64,000 nucleotides of DNA from positions 62,001-126,000 of the forward strand of contig JAAXXY010000003.1 in assembly GCA_013334225.1 (NCBI GenBank). Direction: 5' to 3'. Positions 10,117 through 18,446 of the stretch are shown here, in pieces. Source of the DNA: Chlorobiaceae bacterium. GTDB lineage: Bacteria > Bacteroidota > Chlorobiia > Chlorobiales > Chlorobiaceae. The notes under the pieces were generated by a model, which ran no database searches, had not been told where the DNA came from, and saw only the letters and a list, made by a program, of their open reading frames with translations. Position 1 is the stretch's first letter; the number at the start of each line of letters is the position of its first letter. A program made the position numbers and the translations under genes.

Positions 10117-11097
10117 TCAGATCCCGAGTGTTATCAGGTCGTGTATATGGACAATACCCATTGGTCGTCGATCCTCTTCACAAACCAGAAGCTGGGTTAT
10201 ACGGTAGGTTTCAAGAATGTCGAGACATTCCCTTGCCAGAGTTGTTGTATTGACGGTTTTCGGGTTTGGAGTCATGACTTCTCCTGCGTTGAGTTTAAGG
10301 AGGTCCCCTCCCTGTTGTACCACTCTTCTCAGATCACCGTCGGTGAATATCCCGGTAAGACAACCTTCCCGGTCTATAACGGCGCTGACCCCCAAACGTT
10401 TCGATGTCATTTCAAGGATGAGCTCGGCAAGAGATGCCGTTTCTTCCACCAGAGGCAGAGCATTACCTTTTGACATGATATCGGAAGCTTTGACTGTAAG
10501 TCTTCGTCCGAGAGAACCTTTGGGGTGTGTGAGCGCGAAATCTTTCCAGGTGAAATCTTTCTGTTGCATCAGTGATATTGCCAGCGCATCCCCCATTGCG
10601 AGCATCGCGGTTGTCGAAGTGGTGGGGGCAAGGTCGTATGGACAGGCTTCCTGCTCGATGCCGGTATCGAGAACGATATCCGCATTTTCTGCAAGAAAGG
10701 AGCGACTGTTGCCTGTCATCGCGATAATCTGTACACCGATCTGTCTGAACGCAGGAATTATGAAATTCAGCTCTTCCGTAGTACCGCTTTTCGAAAGGCA
10801 GATTACAACATCATCGCGGGAAACGATGCCAAGGTCACCATGAGCGGCATCTGCAGGATGAAGGAAAACAGCTGTCGAACCGGTCGATGCCATGGTCGCG
10901 GCTATTTTCTGGGCGATGATGCCCGATTTTCCCATACCCGAAATAATGATTTTTCCATTGCAGGAAGCGAGCATATTTACGGCGCTGGTAAAATTCTGAT
11001 CCAGACGCTGTGCCATGAGCCGGAGCGCATCTGCTTCTTTCAGAAGAATTTCTTTACCGGTTTCAGTAATATTTCGTTTGCGCAATGATGCATTCAT
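10117..11097 (-). CDS. kdsD: Arabinose-5-phosphate isomerase (KdsD/KpsF family)
   Basis: A 326-residue enzyme that interconverts ribulose 5-phosphate and arabinose 5-phosphate, the first committed step to KDO for lipopolysaccharide. An N-terminal SIS sugar-isomerase domain (about 35-185, with GMGKSG at 54-59) is followed by two CBS domains (about 205-326), the standard order and length for KdsD/KpsF. It fits the LPS-related neighbours (lpxB and the flippase on the other strand, rfaE2 further left). The start is the ATG at 11097; the next in-frame ATG would remove part of the first helix. Confidence 0.93.
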   Translation of the reverse strand: MNASLRKRNITETGKEILLKEADALRLMAQRLDQNFTSAVNMLASCNGKIIISGMGKSGIIAQKIAATMASTGSTAVFLHPADAAHGDLGIVSRDDVVICLSKSGTTEELNFIIPAFRQIGVQIIAMTGNSRSFLAENADIVLDTGIEQEACPYDLAPTTSTTAMLAMGDALAISLMQQKDFTWKDFALTHPKGSLGRRLTVKASDIMSKGNALPLVEETASLAELILEMTSKRLGVSAVIDREGCLTGIFTDGDLRRVVQQGGDLLKLNAGEVMTPNPKTVNTTTLARECLDILETYRITQLLVCEEDRRPMGIVHIHDLITLGI

Positions 11098-11220
11098 TGT
11101 TCAATGCTGAATAGATGCCGGCATGGAGAAAAGATAGCCGGTTACTCTTTTTTTTTAAATGGTAATATCGGCTAAATTGAGTAATTATAAATTGCTTTCA
11201 TAATTAATAATGCTACGGTT

Positions 11221-11559
11221 ATGAGCTGGATTGTCCTTTTTGTCATATCTATTCTGCTGTTTGTTTTTCTGGTTGTAATACTAAGAAGATTTGTCGGGCA
11301 TATGAAGAGAGAGCAGAACCTGGAAATAGAATCGCTTAAAAGCACGCTGATCGACAAAGACAATCCTGTCGGGCTGCAGGGGGCTGAACTTGAAAACCTC
11401 AAAAAGCAACAGGAAGAAGCCCAGAGGCATCTCAGAGAAGTGATTTCAAAAATTCCGGTTGTTCAGAAAGACGGAAGGTTCCAGATCGATCAGGAAGAGC
11501 TGAGAAAACGCAAGGCAGCATCCAATGGCAACGGAACGGTAAATAACGATTTGGCATAA
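11221..11559 (+). CDS. Small membrane-anchored coiled-coil protein, unknown function
   Basis: A 112-residue protein with one very hydrophobic N-terminal helix (about 3-22), then a basic and acidic helical region with heptad-like spacing (about 28-78), and a polar tail. The layout predicts a single-pass inner-membrane protein with a cytoplasmic coiled coil. It ends 20 bases before the flippase gene on the same strand, so the two are probably cotranscribed. I do not recognise a family. Confidence 0.7.
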   Translation: MSWIVLFVISILLFVFLVVILRRFVGHMKREQNLEIESLKSTLIDKDNPVGLQGAELENLKKQQEEAQRHLREVISKIPVVQKDGRFQIDQEELRKRKAASNGNGTVNNDLA

Positions 11560-11579
11560 GGCAGGTTGGATTAGCCCTC

Positions 11580-13100
11580 ATGTTTTCAAAATTAAAGCTT
11601 CTTTTCAAAGATACCGTCATTTACGGAACAAGTACCATTCTTGCGCGCAGTCTCAATTATCTGCTCGTCCCTCTGTATGCAAATAAACTTTCCACTTTCG
11701 ACAATGGTATACAGACCATTATCTATGCAAATATCGCACTTGCGAACGTCGTGTTTGCATACGGGCTCGAAACTTCCTATCTGAAGGTCGCTTCCGATTC
11801 CGCAGAGAGGGAGAGCGACCAAACACGGCTCTTTTCAACGGCTTTCCTCTCACTTCTTCTGACTTCCACGTTTTTCTCGCTGGCTATTGTTCTTTTTGCG
11901 CCCTTTCTTGCAGGCCTGATAGAAATATCGGTTGACGATGCCCAGTTCCTGAGATATGCAGCTCTGATTCTCTGGCTCGATACCCTGCTGGTGATACCTT
12001 TTGCCGAGCTCCGCCTTAAAAGGAAAGCGGTTCATTTTGCTGTAGCAAGGGTTGCCGGTGTCATTGCCGTCGTGATAAGTTCCATTATTCTCATTGTCCC
12101 TTTCCATGCGGGACTGCATGGTGTATTCATCGGTCAGGCGATCGGCTCCTTTGCAAGCCTTCTCCTGGTGATCCCTGTTTTCAGCAATTTCAGGTTCCTT
12201 TTTTCTTCCCGCCAGCTCCGCGAGATGCTTCGTATCGGGTTGCCTTATGTTCCTACCGGTATAGCAGGCCTGCTTATTCATCTGATCGACAGAAACATTC
12301 TTATCAGGATCCAGCCTTCGGAGATTACGAGAATTTACGGTGAGGGTTACCAGGCTTCCGACATCGTGGGTATTTATGGCAGGATAGCGGCTTTCGGTGT
12401 TATCCTGCAGCTTTTCATCCAGGTATTCCGTTTCGCATGGCAGCCGTTTTTCCTGCAGCATTCGAAAGATCCCGATGCTCCGATACTTTTCCGGCATGTG
12501 ATGAACATTTCTTCTCTGTTTGTGATGTTTCTTGCACTTGCAGCTTCCTATTTCGTTCCGGATATCGTCCGGTGCCACTATGCCGGAAAATTCTATCTTC
12601 TTCCTCCCCGTTACTGGATCGGATTGGGCTTTCTGCCATGGATTTTCCTGAGCTATGTCTTCGACATGGTTTCAACCAACCTCTCGGCCGGGATTCTCAT
12701 TACAGGCAATACCCGGTGCCTTCCCGTCGTGACATTTGCAGGTGCGTCAGTTACGGCAATCAGCTGCTGGCTCCTTATTCCGATCGGAGGTATGGATGGC
12801 GCGGCAATTGCGATTGTCGCCGGCACTCTGGTAATGTGCCTTGTCATGGCCTGGTATTCCCTGAAATATTATCCCTTGCAGTATGACTGGGTCAAATTGG
12901 GCCTTTTGCTCGTGACCGGTATTTTTCTTGGCTGGTTTCAGATTTTCTCGGTTTCGATGCAGATTTCTTCGTGGTCCGGGATTGCCGTAAAAGTTGTATT
13001 GCTTACCGCTTATCTGATTGCTTCTCTGCTGCTTTTCCGTGAAGAAGCGGTTCTGGTAGCCCGTAAAGTTAAAAACAGGTTTTCCCGCAGTCAGGGCTGA
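11580..13100 (+). CDS. Wzx-like polysaccharide flippase (MATE/MVF-type membrane protein)
   Basis: A 506-residue multi-spanning membrane protein with about twelve or more hydrophobic helices, of the polysaccharide transporter type that flips lipid-linked oligosaccharides across the inner membrane. The N-terminus (a Y-G-T-S-x-I-x-A-R-x-L-N-Y-x-L-x-P-L-Y pattern) is characteristic of this family. Substrate cannot be inferred; no glycosyltransferase genes are adjacent. It follows the small coiled-coil protein by 20 bases. A palindromic dispersed element lies in the intergenic DNA just downstream. Confidence 0.85.
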   Translation: MFSKLKLLFKDTVIYGTSTILARSLNYLLVPLYANKLSTFDNGIQTIIYANIALANVVFAYGLETSYLKVASDSAERESDQTRLFSTAFLSLLLTSTFFSLAIVLFAPFLAGLIEISVDDAQFLRYAALILWLDTLLVIPFAELRLKRKAVHFAVARVAGVIAVVISSIILIVPFHAGLHGVFIGQAIGSFASLLLVIPVFSNFRFLFSSRQLREMLRIGLPYVPTGIAGLLIHLIDRNILIRIQPSEITRIYGEGYQASDIVGIYGRIAAFGVILQLFIQVFRFAWQPFFLQHSKDPDAPILFRHVMNISSLFVMFLALAASYFVPDIVRCHYAGKFYLLPPRYWIGLGFLPWIFLSYVFDMVSTNLSAGILITGNTRCLPVVTFAGASVTAISCWLLIPIGGMDGAAIAIVAGTLVMCLVMAWYSLKYYPLQYDWVKLGLLLVTGIFLGWFQIFSVSMQISSWSGIAVKVVLLTAYLIASLLLFREEAVLVARKVKNRFSRSQG

Positions 13101-13156
13101 TCTGCCGTTATTGATCCGACAACATCAGATCACAAAAAAATCCAGGATAAAGGGCT

Positions 13157-13244
13157 TGTCATTCTGCAATGAAGCATAACGGAATGAAGAACCCATCTTC
13201 TTACTTGACAATAATTTATGGATTCTGCTTCGCAGAGAATGACA
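13157..13244 (+). repeat. Dispersed palindromic element, copy A
   Basis: An 88-bp element bounded by TGTCATTCT and AGAATGACA, with internal arms containing GGAATGAAGAACCCAT and ATGGATTCTGCTTCG, so the whole sequence folds on itself as a long imperfect hairpin. It matches 48004-48093 read on the opposite strand over its full length. It carries no coding frame and lies in the 295-base gap between the flippase and the Spy/CpxP-like gene. It is a MITE- or REP-like dispersed repeat. Confidence 0.82.
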
Positions 13245-13395
13245 GAAAGGGTGAGTTTTTTACCTGTTATGATTGATACTTTTATTTGCCTGAGTGATAA
13301 CATAGGCAGCAGAACCATCGCCGTCCATGGTCAGTGTCAATCCTTCTTCGTAACCGGTGGAGCCCTGAAGGATCTTTCATTGTAAAAAGATAAAT

Positions 13396-13941
13396 TTACC
13401 TGCTCTGAGTTTCCTTTACCGAGATGCTTTCTCTGAATGGAGGAAATAAACCCCAGCGTTCCGCTTTTCTGTTCGGCAGGTTGTGGGTTGAGATATGCTC
13501 AAGAATTTTTTTTAAGGAATCCCGTTGATCAGGTGTGCATATCTTGGCCAATTCATGAAAATGAGTGGCCAGTTCACGTTCCATCGTTGTCTGATGGGTA
13601 CCTATACTTGAAGAAAGAGTCTCAATTTTTTTTATGTCAGGCTGATCCTTCAGGGATTCTTCAATGATAAGTTTTTTCTGTTCGTTGATCGCCTGAATTT
13701 CAGGAAGGACTTTTTCAAAGTGCTCCTTGCGCAGTTTATGGAAGCTTGCTGATTGTGAATCACTTAAAGCAAGAGGTCCGGTAAAAGAAAGCTGCCTGTT
13801 GATCTGGCGTGTTATGGTGATGTGCCGGGATTCAGTTTTTACCATGTTCTGCCACCAGAGAACGCCAAGGAGCGTGACATTGAGCAGAACAAGAAGTATG
13901 AGAGCTGTCGTTACAAATTTTTTTGAGGTCAGGAAATTCAT
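13396..13941 (-). CDS. Spy/CpxP-like periplasmic sensor or chaperone
   Basis: A 181-residue protein with an N-terminal membrane anchor or uncleaved signal (about 10-30), followed by an all-helical periplasmic domain rich in Lys, Glu and Gln. This is the build of the heavy-metal-resistance / Spy-CpxP family, small helical proteins that hold unfolded envelope proteins or sense metal. It is third in a minus-strand set behind an ECF sigma factor and a membrane protein, resembling the CnrX-CnrY-CnrH type of arrangement. The LTxxQ motifs of classical CpxP are only loosely kept (CTPDQRDSLKKIL near residue 137), so the family call is structural. Confidence 0.65.
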   Translation of the reverse strand: MNFLTSKKFVTTALILLVLLNVTLLGVLWWQNMVKTESRHITITRQINRQLSFTGPLALSDSQSASFHKLRKEHFEKVLPEIQAINEQKKLIIEESLKDQPDIKKIETLSSSIGTHQTTMERELATHFHELAKICTPDQRDSLKKILEHISTHNLPNRKAERWGLFPPFRESISVKETQSR

Positions 13942-14067
13942 GTTTTTTACCAGTCAGTTTACCCCGGTTTCATACAAGATGTACTGAAAGCTCCGGGGAT
14001 TCGAATCTTGTGTATCGTTAAAAAAATTGCTATTCAATCATTCGTTGATAAAAATCGTTCGCTCGGT

Positions 14068-14457
14068 TCAGGGATTCTGATTGTTGTTGTTTTCGGTATC
14101 TGATGGAAAAGTTCCTGTCTGGTCATAGTAGGCATATGCAGGTCTTGCATAATCATAACCCTGAGAGTCGAGCATTTCACTGATGCCCGCCCTTACCGGG
14201 CTGTCGGTATGTATCAGCGAGATAAATGCAGAAGCCAGATTGATGATGATGAGCAGGGCCATGAAAGCGAATCGTAAATCGAGCTTGCCGGAAACCCGGC
14301 CAATAGCAAGTTTGTTTGTACGCTGTTCCGATTCCTGTTCTATCCTTTGCATCAGCCTGACCCTGAAAAAATGATTTACCTCGAGTGGTTTCATTTCATC
14401 AAGCAGGTGCAACGTCCTGTCGATCTCGGTCTCAATGTTTACGTTACTCATTTTCAT
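14068..14457 (-). CDS. Probable membrane-bound anti-sigma factor
   Basis: A 129-residue protein: an acidic N-terminal cytoplasmic region of about 60 residues, one transmembrane helix (about 63-84), and a short Asn-rich periplasmic tail. Directly downstream of an ECF sigma factor gene (stop at 14521), it has the topology of an anti-sigma factor. I see no HxxxCxxC zinc motif, so it would be a non-ZAS type. The ATG at 14457 is chosen because GGGAG lies six bases upstream; an open extension of 18 codons has no such site. Function is inferred from topology and position only. Confidence 0.65.
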   Translation of the reverse strand: MKMSNVNIETEIDRTLHLLDEMKPLEVNHFFRVRLMQRIEQESEQRTNKLAIGRVSGKLDLRFAFMALLIIINLASAFISLIHTDSPVRAGISEMLDSQGYDYARPAYAYYDQTGTFPSDTENNNNQNP

Positions 14458-14520
14458 CGTGAACTCCCGTTTATACATTTGACGACAGGTTTGAAAAAAA
14501 CTTTTGTACATGAATAAAAA

Positions 14521-15129
14521 TCAGTTGCTCGCATAATATGCATATAATTTATCGTGAAGATTTTTTTTTGCTCTGTGCACCAGAGATTCTACTGCTGAAA
14601 CAGAAGTTTTGAGGATATCGGCAATTTCCTGATTACTGAAACCTTCCTGTTTGCTTAGAAGAAATGCTGTTTTCTGGCTGTCAGGCAAGGTGTCGAGAGC
14701 TTCCTGCAGAATTTTAAGCCGTTCCTGCGCGGCATACGTTTCAGCCGGTGAGTCAGAAGAAGAATCCGCAATATCTTCTCCCGGGTCTTCAGCACCGATC
14801 AATCTTTTCAATGAACCGAACCTCTTTTTTCTTTTCATGCGCCGCAAGTGATCAAGTGACTTGCTGACAGCAATCCTGTATATCCATGTTGACATTTTCG
14901 CCTCTTCCCTGAACCTGTCAAGAGAGCGGAAAACTTCAATAAATACTTCCTGGGCTAAATCTTCGGCATCTTCACGGTTAAATACAAAACGGTAACAGGT
15001 ATTGATCACCATTTCCTGGTGTTCGATAACAAGGTTCCTGAACAATTCTTCCTGTGAGGTCATACCTGATTTTGCAATGCCCTTATTATTGCCCATCAGG
15101 GCACTTACTTGATGTGCAGATAAAGTCAC
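14521..15129 (-). CDS. ECF-family RNA polymerase sigma factor
   Basis: A sigma-70 family protein of up to 202 residues with region 2 (including [10 protein letters not shown], core binding and -10 melting) and region 4 (helix-turn-helix near the C-terminus, S-N-Q-E-I-A-D-I-L). Regions 1 and 3 are missing, as in extracytoplasmic-function sigmas. It heads a three-gene set with a membrane protein and a Spy/CpxP-like protein, suggesting an envelope-stress or metal response. The start is uncertain: GTG at 15129, ATG at 15096 and ATG at 15063 are all in frame, and none has a strong ribosome binding site. The last gives the usual ECF length. Confidence 0.9.
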   Translation of the reverse strand: MTLSAHQVSALMGNNKGIAKSGMTSQEELFRNLVIEHQEMVINTCYRFVFNREDAEDLAQEVFIEVFRSLDRFREEAKMSTWIYRIAVSKSLDHLRRMKRKKRFGSLKRLIGAEDPGEDIADSSSDSPAETYAAQERLKILQEALDTLPDSQKTAFLLSKQEGFSNQEIADILKTSVSAVESLVHRAKKNLHDKLYAYYASN

Positions 15130-15433
15130 CGTTATTGATTTTTTTTACACTATCATCGATATCATTTACTGGCACTTGCAATCCTTCTGTATCCTTCCGA
15201 TCCGTCTGGTTTTCATGGGTCCAATCGTATTATGCATCAAAAACCGGAATATGCTTCCGAGTGCACTTTATCCAGACGTTTATATGACGATAAACATGAT
15301 AAAATCTTGCTCTTTTATTTCAGTTAATTTTTTTGATTTATGTTAAGTTAATCGTTTAAAACATGTTACCGGTATCCGAAAAGAAGATTTTGCCTCATGA
15401 AATCATGAGGCAAAGCTCCGGATAACGTTATGA
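15130..15433. other. Intergenic gap between phosphohexomutase and sigma gene
   Basis: About 300 bases without a convincing gene. The left part must hold the promoter of the sigma operon, which reads leftward; I could not identify a clear -35/-10 pair. The right end carries the terminator hairpin of the phosphohexomutase gene at 15389-15414. The middle is A/T-rich and shows nothing further. Confidence 0.6.
15389..15414 (-). terminator. Terminator of the phosphohexomutase gene
   Basis: A perfect 12-bp stem (TTTGCCTCATGA with its complement, 2-base loop) lies 20 bases beyond the stop codon. On the minus strand it is followed by TCTTCTTTT, so it works best for the phosphohexomutase transcript. 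Confidence 0.75.
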
Positions 15434-16816
15434 TCAGGCGAGTTTTGATGCAAACGCCAGTACCTTGTCAACCTTTTCCTGGGAATCCGCTTCGCAATAC
15501 AACCGCAGTATCGGTTCCGTTCCGGATGGCCGGATCAGCATCCAGCCGCCATCGAAATGATATTTGTAACCGTCAAGATCATTGAAGTCCAGAACCTTGT
15601 ACCCGGCTATCGTTTCAAGGCTTCCTCCGGCAGCGCGGTCGATGATCGCCTGTTTTCTTTCATCGCTGACATGCAGGTCGAGCCTGTTATAGCAGAAGAA
15701 GCCGTACTCTTCGTAAAGCTCTTCGACCAGCTGCGACAAGGTTTTCTGGCGACGGGTCATCATTTCGAGAATGAGAAGCCCTGTATAGACGCCATCGCGT
15801 TCGGGAAGGAACGAAGTAATGCCGATACCGCCTGATTCTTCTCCACCCATCAGGATGTCGTTGGTGGTCATGAGCCTGCTGACATATTTGAACCCTACCG
15901 GAAGTTCATGCATGATGAGGTTGTTTTTATGGCAGATCTTGTCGATGATATCGGTAAGGGCGAATGTTTTTGCCACTTCGCCACTCTTGTGCTGGTGCTC
16001 GACGAGGTCTTTGAGAATAATGGCGAACAATTTATGTGAATCCACGAATTGGCCGTTTTCATCAAGCATGCCTATCCTGTCGGCATCACCGTCGTTGATG
16101 ATGGCGACATCGGTTTCCACTTCCTTGAAGAATTCCACGAACTCCTCGATATACTGGGGCATCGGTTCAGGGTTGATGCCTCCGAATCCCGGATTGAGCG
16201 AACAGTGATAGCAGTTCACCATCGATTCGTCGAAAAACTTCGTGATGAGGTCCTGTCCTGCACCGTACATGGCGTTGTGGGCAATCTTTATCTGCGAGTC
16301 CCTGATAAGTTGGAGATCTATTCTGCTTTTCAGATAATTCACATAAAAAGCCTTCATATCCACCAGATCGATGAGCATTCTGTCTGCGGTAATTACCGTT
16401 CCGGGGTCCACAAGCGGAAGATTTTTTTCGATTTCGGCGATAACCTCCGGATGGGCCGGTCCACCGTAGGATGCCTTTATTTTGAAACCGTTATAAATGG
16501 CCGGGTTATGGGAAGCTGTAATGACGATACCCCCTGCAAGTTGTTTGGCTTTTGTGAACAGGGAAACAGCGGGTGTTGAAACAAAACTGTCGGAAAGAAA
16601 AACTTTCAATCCTTGTGATGAGAGCACTTCAGCGGTAAATTCAGCAAATTCTTTCGACATGAAACGGGTGTCGTAACCTATACAGACACCGTTTTCCCTG
16701 TCGGGATGACAGAGAAAGTACCGGGCCGATGCCAGGGCTGCAAGTTTCAGGTTATCGAATGTATAATCCTTTGCAATAATTGCACGCCATCCATCAGTAC
16801 CGAATTTAACTTGCAT
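15434..16816 (-). CDS. Phosphoglucomutase/phosphomannomutase family protein
   Basis: A 460-residue alpha-D-phosphohexomutase that moves phosphate between C1 and C6 of a hexose, supplying sugar 1-phosphates for glycogen and envelope polysaccharide. The four diagnostic sites are all present in order: catalytic serine loop TASHNP (100-105, Ser102), metal loop DGDADR in mid-protein, sugar-binding GGEESGG, and the phosphate-binding RPSGTEP near residue 430. Length is normal. It is divergent from lpxB. Sequence does not decide between glucose, mannose and glucosamine as substrate. Confidence 0.93.
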   Translation of the reverse strand: MQVKFGTDGWRAIIAKDYTFDNLKLAALASARYFLCHPDRENGVCIGYDTRFMSKEFAEFTAEVLSSQGLKVFLSDSFVSTPAVSLFTKAKQLAGGIVITASHNPAIYNGFKIKASYGGPAHPEVIAEIEKNLPLVDPGTVITADRMLIDLVDMKAFYVNYLKSRIDLQLIRDSQIKIAHNAMYGAGQDLITKFFDESMVNCYHCSLNPGFGGINPEPMPQYIEEFVEFFKEVETDVAIINDGDADRIGMLDENGQFVDSHKLFAIILKDLVEHQHKSGEVAKTFALTDIIDKICHKNNLIMHELPVGFKYVSRLMTTNDILMGGEESGGIGITSFLPERDGVYTGLLILEMMTRRQKTLSQLVEELYEEYGFFCYNRLDLHVSDERKQAIIDRAAGGSLETIAGYKVLDFNDLDGYKYHFDGGWMLIRPSGTEPILRLYCEADSQEKVDKVLAFASKLA

Positions 16817-16928
16817 TCTATGGTGATTTTGATATAATGAAAACTTACCTTCGGTAAGCTTGATAATATACTTGACAAACCCAAAAATACAGTTTCCCTG
16901 TCGTTCATCAAATTATTTCACTCTATAG

Positions 16929-18071
16929 ATGTCAAAGAAGCTTTTCGTTCTGGCTGGAGAGGTTTCCGGGGATATGCACGCCGCCGGCGCCGTTTCTGAA
17001 CTGCTGAAAGCGAGGGCCGACATAAAAGTTTTCGGCATAGGAGGTGAAAGACTGCGCTCTCTTGGTGCGGAACTGATGTACGATACCCGCCAGATGAGTA
17101 TCATGGGCTTTGTCGATGTCCTCAAACATGCGGGCTTTCTGAGGAGAGTGATCCGCGACCTGAAAAAAGCGGTCAGACGTGAAAAGCCATCAGCGGCTTT
17201 TCTGGTGGATTATCCGGGCTTGAACCTGATGATGGCAAAATTTTTCCATGAACAGGGGATTCCGGTCATCTATTATGTCTCTCCGCAGGTATGGGCCTGG
17301 AAAGAGGGGCGTGTCAAGGCTATTCGCCGTTATATCGACCGGATGCTCGTTATCTTCGACTTCGAGGTGGATTTTTACCGGAAGCATCAGATCCATGCGG
17401 AATTTGTCGGCCACCCGGTTGTCGAAGAACTTGCCGCACACACTCTTCCATCGTCCGAACACTTTGCAAAAAAACATGACGTCGAACCCGGCACAAAACT
17501 GATCGGTCTTCTGCCGGGAAGCCGCAGGCAGGAACTTGCCTCTATTCTGCCTGAAATGCTGCAGGCGGCGCGTCTTATGAACGGACGCCACCGTGCGGTA
17601 TTTCTTCTCGGCCGGGCACCGAATCTTCCGGGTGAATGTTTTTCGATACTTTCGGAATATCCCGAGCTTTCCATCATCGAATGTCCGGCATACGAAGTCA
17701 TGCAATACAGTGATCTCGTTCTGGTGACTTCCGGTACCGCGACACTCGAATGTCTCTGTTTCGGCGCGCCGATGATTGTCGTTTACCGGACCGGATGGCT
17801 GAATTACCAGATAGCCCGGCGGCTTGTAAAACTGAAAAACATCTCGCTTGCCAATATCGTGGCCAAAGGTCTGGGAAGCAGTGAGCAGCTCGTTCCGGAG
17901 CTTCTGCAGGATAAAGCTTCCGGAGAGGAGATATTCAGGAAGGCGTCAGCGATTCTTGACGATCCTCTTCTTGCAGTAAACATGCGAAGAGAGTTGCTCG
18001 ACGCGAGGGCAAGGCTTGCCGGCAGTTCCCCGTCACCGAAAATAGCCGGCATATTACAGGAATATATATGA
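16929..18071 (+). CDS. lpxB: Lipid-A-disaccharide synthase
   Basis: A 380-residue GT19 glycosyltransferase that joins UDP-diacylglucosamine and lipid X to form the lipid A disaccharide at the cytoplasmic face of the inner membrane. The N-terminus has the family motif AGEVSGDMHAAG, and the C-terminal half keeps SGTATLE and the M-I-V-V-Y-R-T stretch that contact the nucleotide sugar. Length is normal for LpxB. It is followed after 16 bases by a small membrane protein in the same direction. It adds to the LPS gene concentration of this part of the window. Confidence 0.96.
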   Translation: MSKKLFVLAGEVSGDMHAAGAVSELLKARADIKVFGIGGERLRSLGAELMYDTRQMSIMGFVDVLKHAGFLRRVIRDLKKAVRREKPSAAFLVDYPGLNLMMAKFFHEQGIPVIYYVSPQVWAWKEGRVKAIRRYIDRMLVIFDFEVDFYRKHQIHAEFVGHPVVEELAAHTLPSSEHFAKKHDVEPGTKLIGLLPGSRRQELASILPEMLQAARLMNGRHRAVFLLGRAPNLPGECFSILSEYPELSIIECPAYEVMQYSDLVLVTSGTATLECLCFGAPMIVVYRTGWLNYQIARRLVKLKNISLANIVAKGLGSSEQLVPELLQDKASGEEIFRKASAILDDPLLAVNMRRELLDARARLAGSSPSPKIAGILQEYI

Positions 18072-18087
18072 AAATGGAGCGGTTAAC

Positions 18088-18369
18088 ATGGAACAAGCGA
18101 TAAACTACCTGATCAGTCACCCTGTGCTGTTTGTGATCGCCATCATTCTTGCCGTGATGGTATTGTTTTCTTCCCTGAAAAGAATGATAAGGCTCGTTGT
18201 TGTCATCGCGGCCATTCTGGTGCTTTATGCGGCTTATCTGCATTTTACCGGGGGCGATATTCATGCAGCGTTCGTGCGGATAGAACAGTCGGTCAATGCC
18301 GTGATTCATTTTTTTTCCGGTCTCTTTACTTCACTGCTGGAGCTGCTTAAATCCTCAAAAAAGCAGTGA
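18088..18369 (+). CDS. Small hydrophobic membrane protein, unknown function
   Basis: A 93-residue protein with two closely spaced hydrophobic helices (about 11-26 and 33-50) and a third, weaker amphipathic segment near 70-86. It starts 16 bases behind lpxB on the same strand, with an appropriately placed GGAG, so it is probably cotranscribed. I recognise no domain. A role in envelope biogenesis is a guess from position. Confidence 0.7.
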   Translation: MEQAINYLISHPVLFVIAIILAVMVLFSSLKRMIRLVVVIAAILVLYAAYLHFTGGDIHAAFVRIEQSVNAVIHFFSGLFTSLLELLKSSKKQ

Positions 18370-18446
18370 AGTGAACCCTTCAGGATACATCTCCGGAATA
18401 TTTTAACCGGTTCAGTACACTCTTCCGTTCCGGGTTATCCGGTTAT

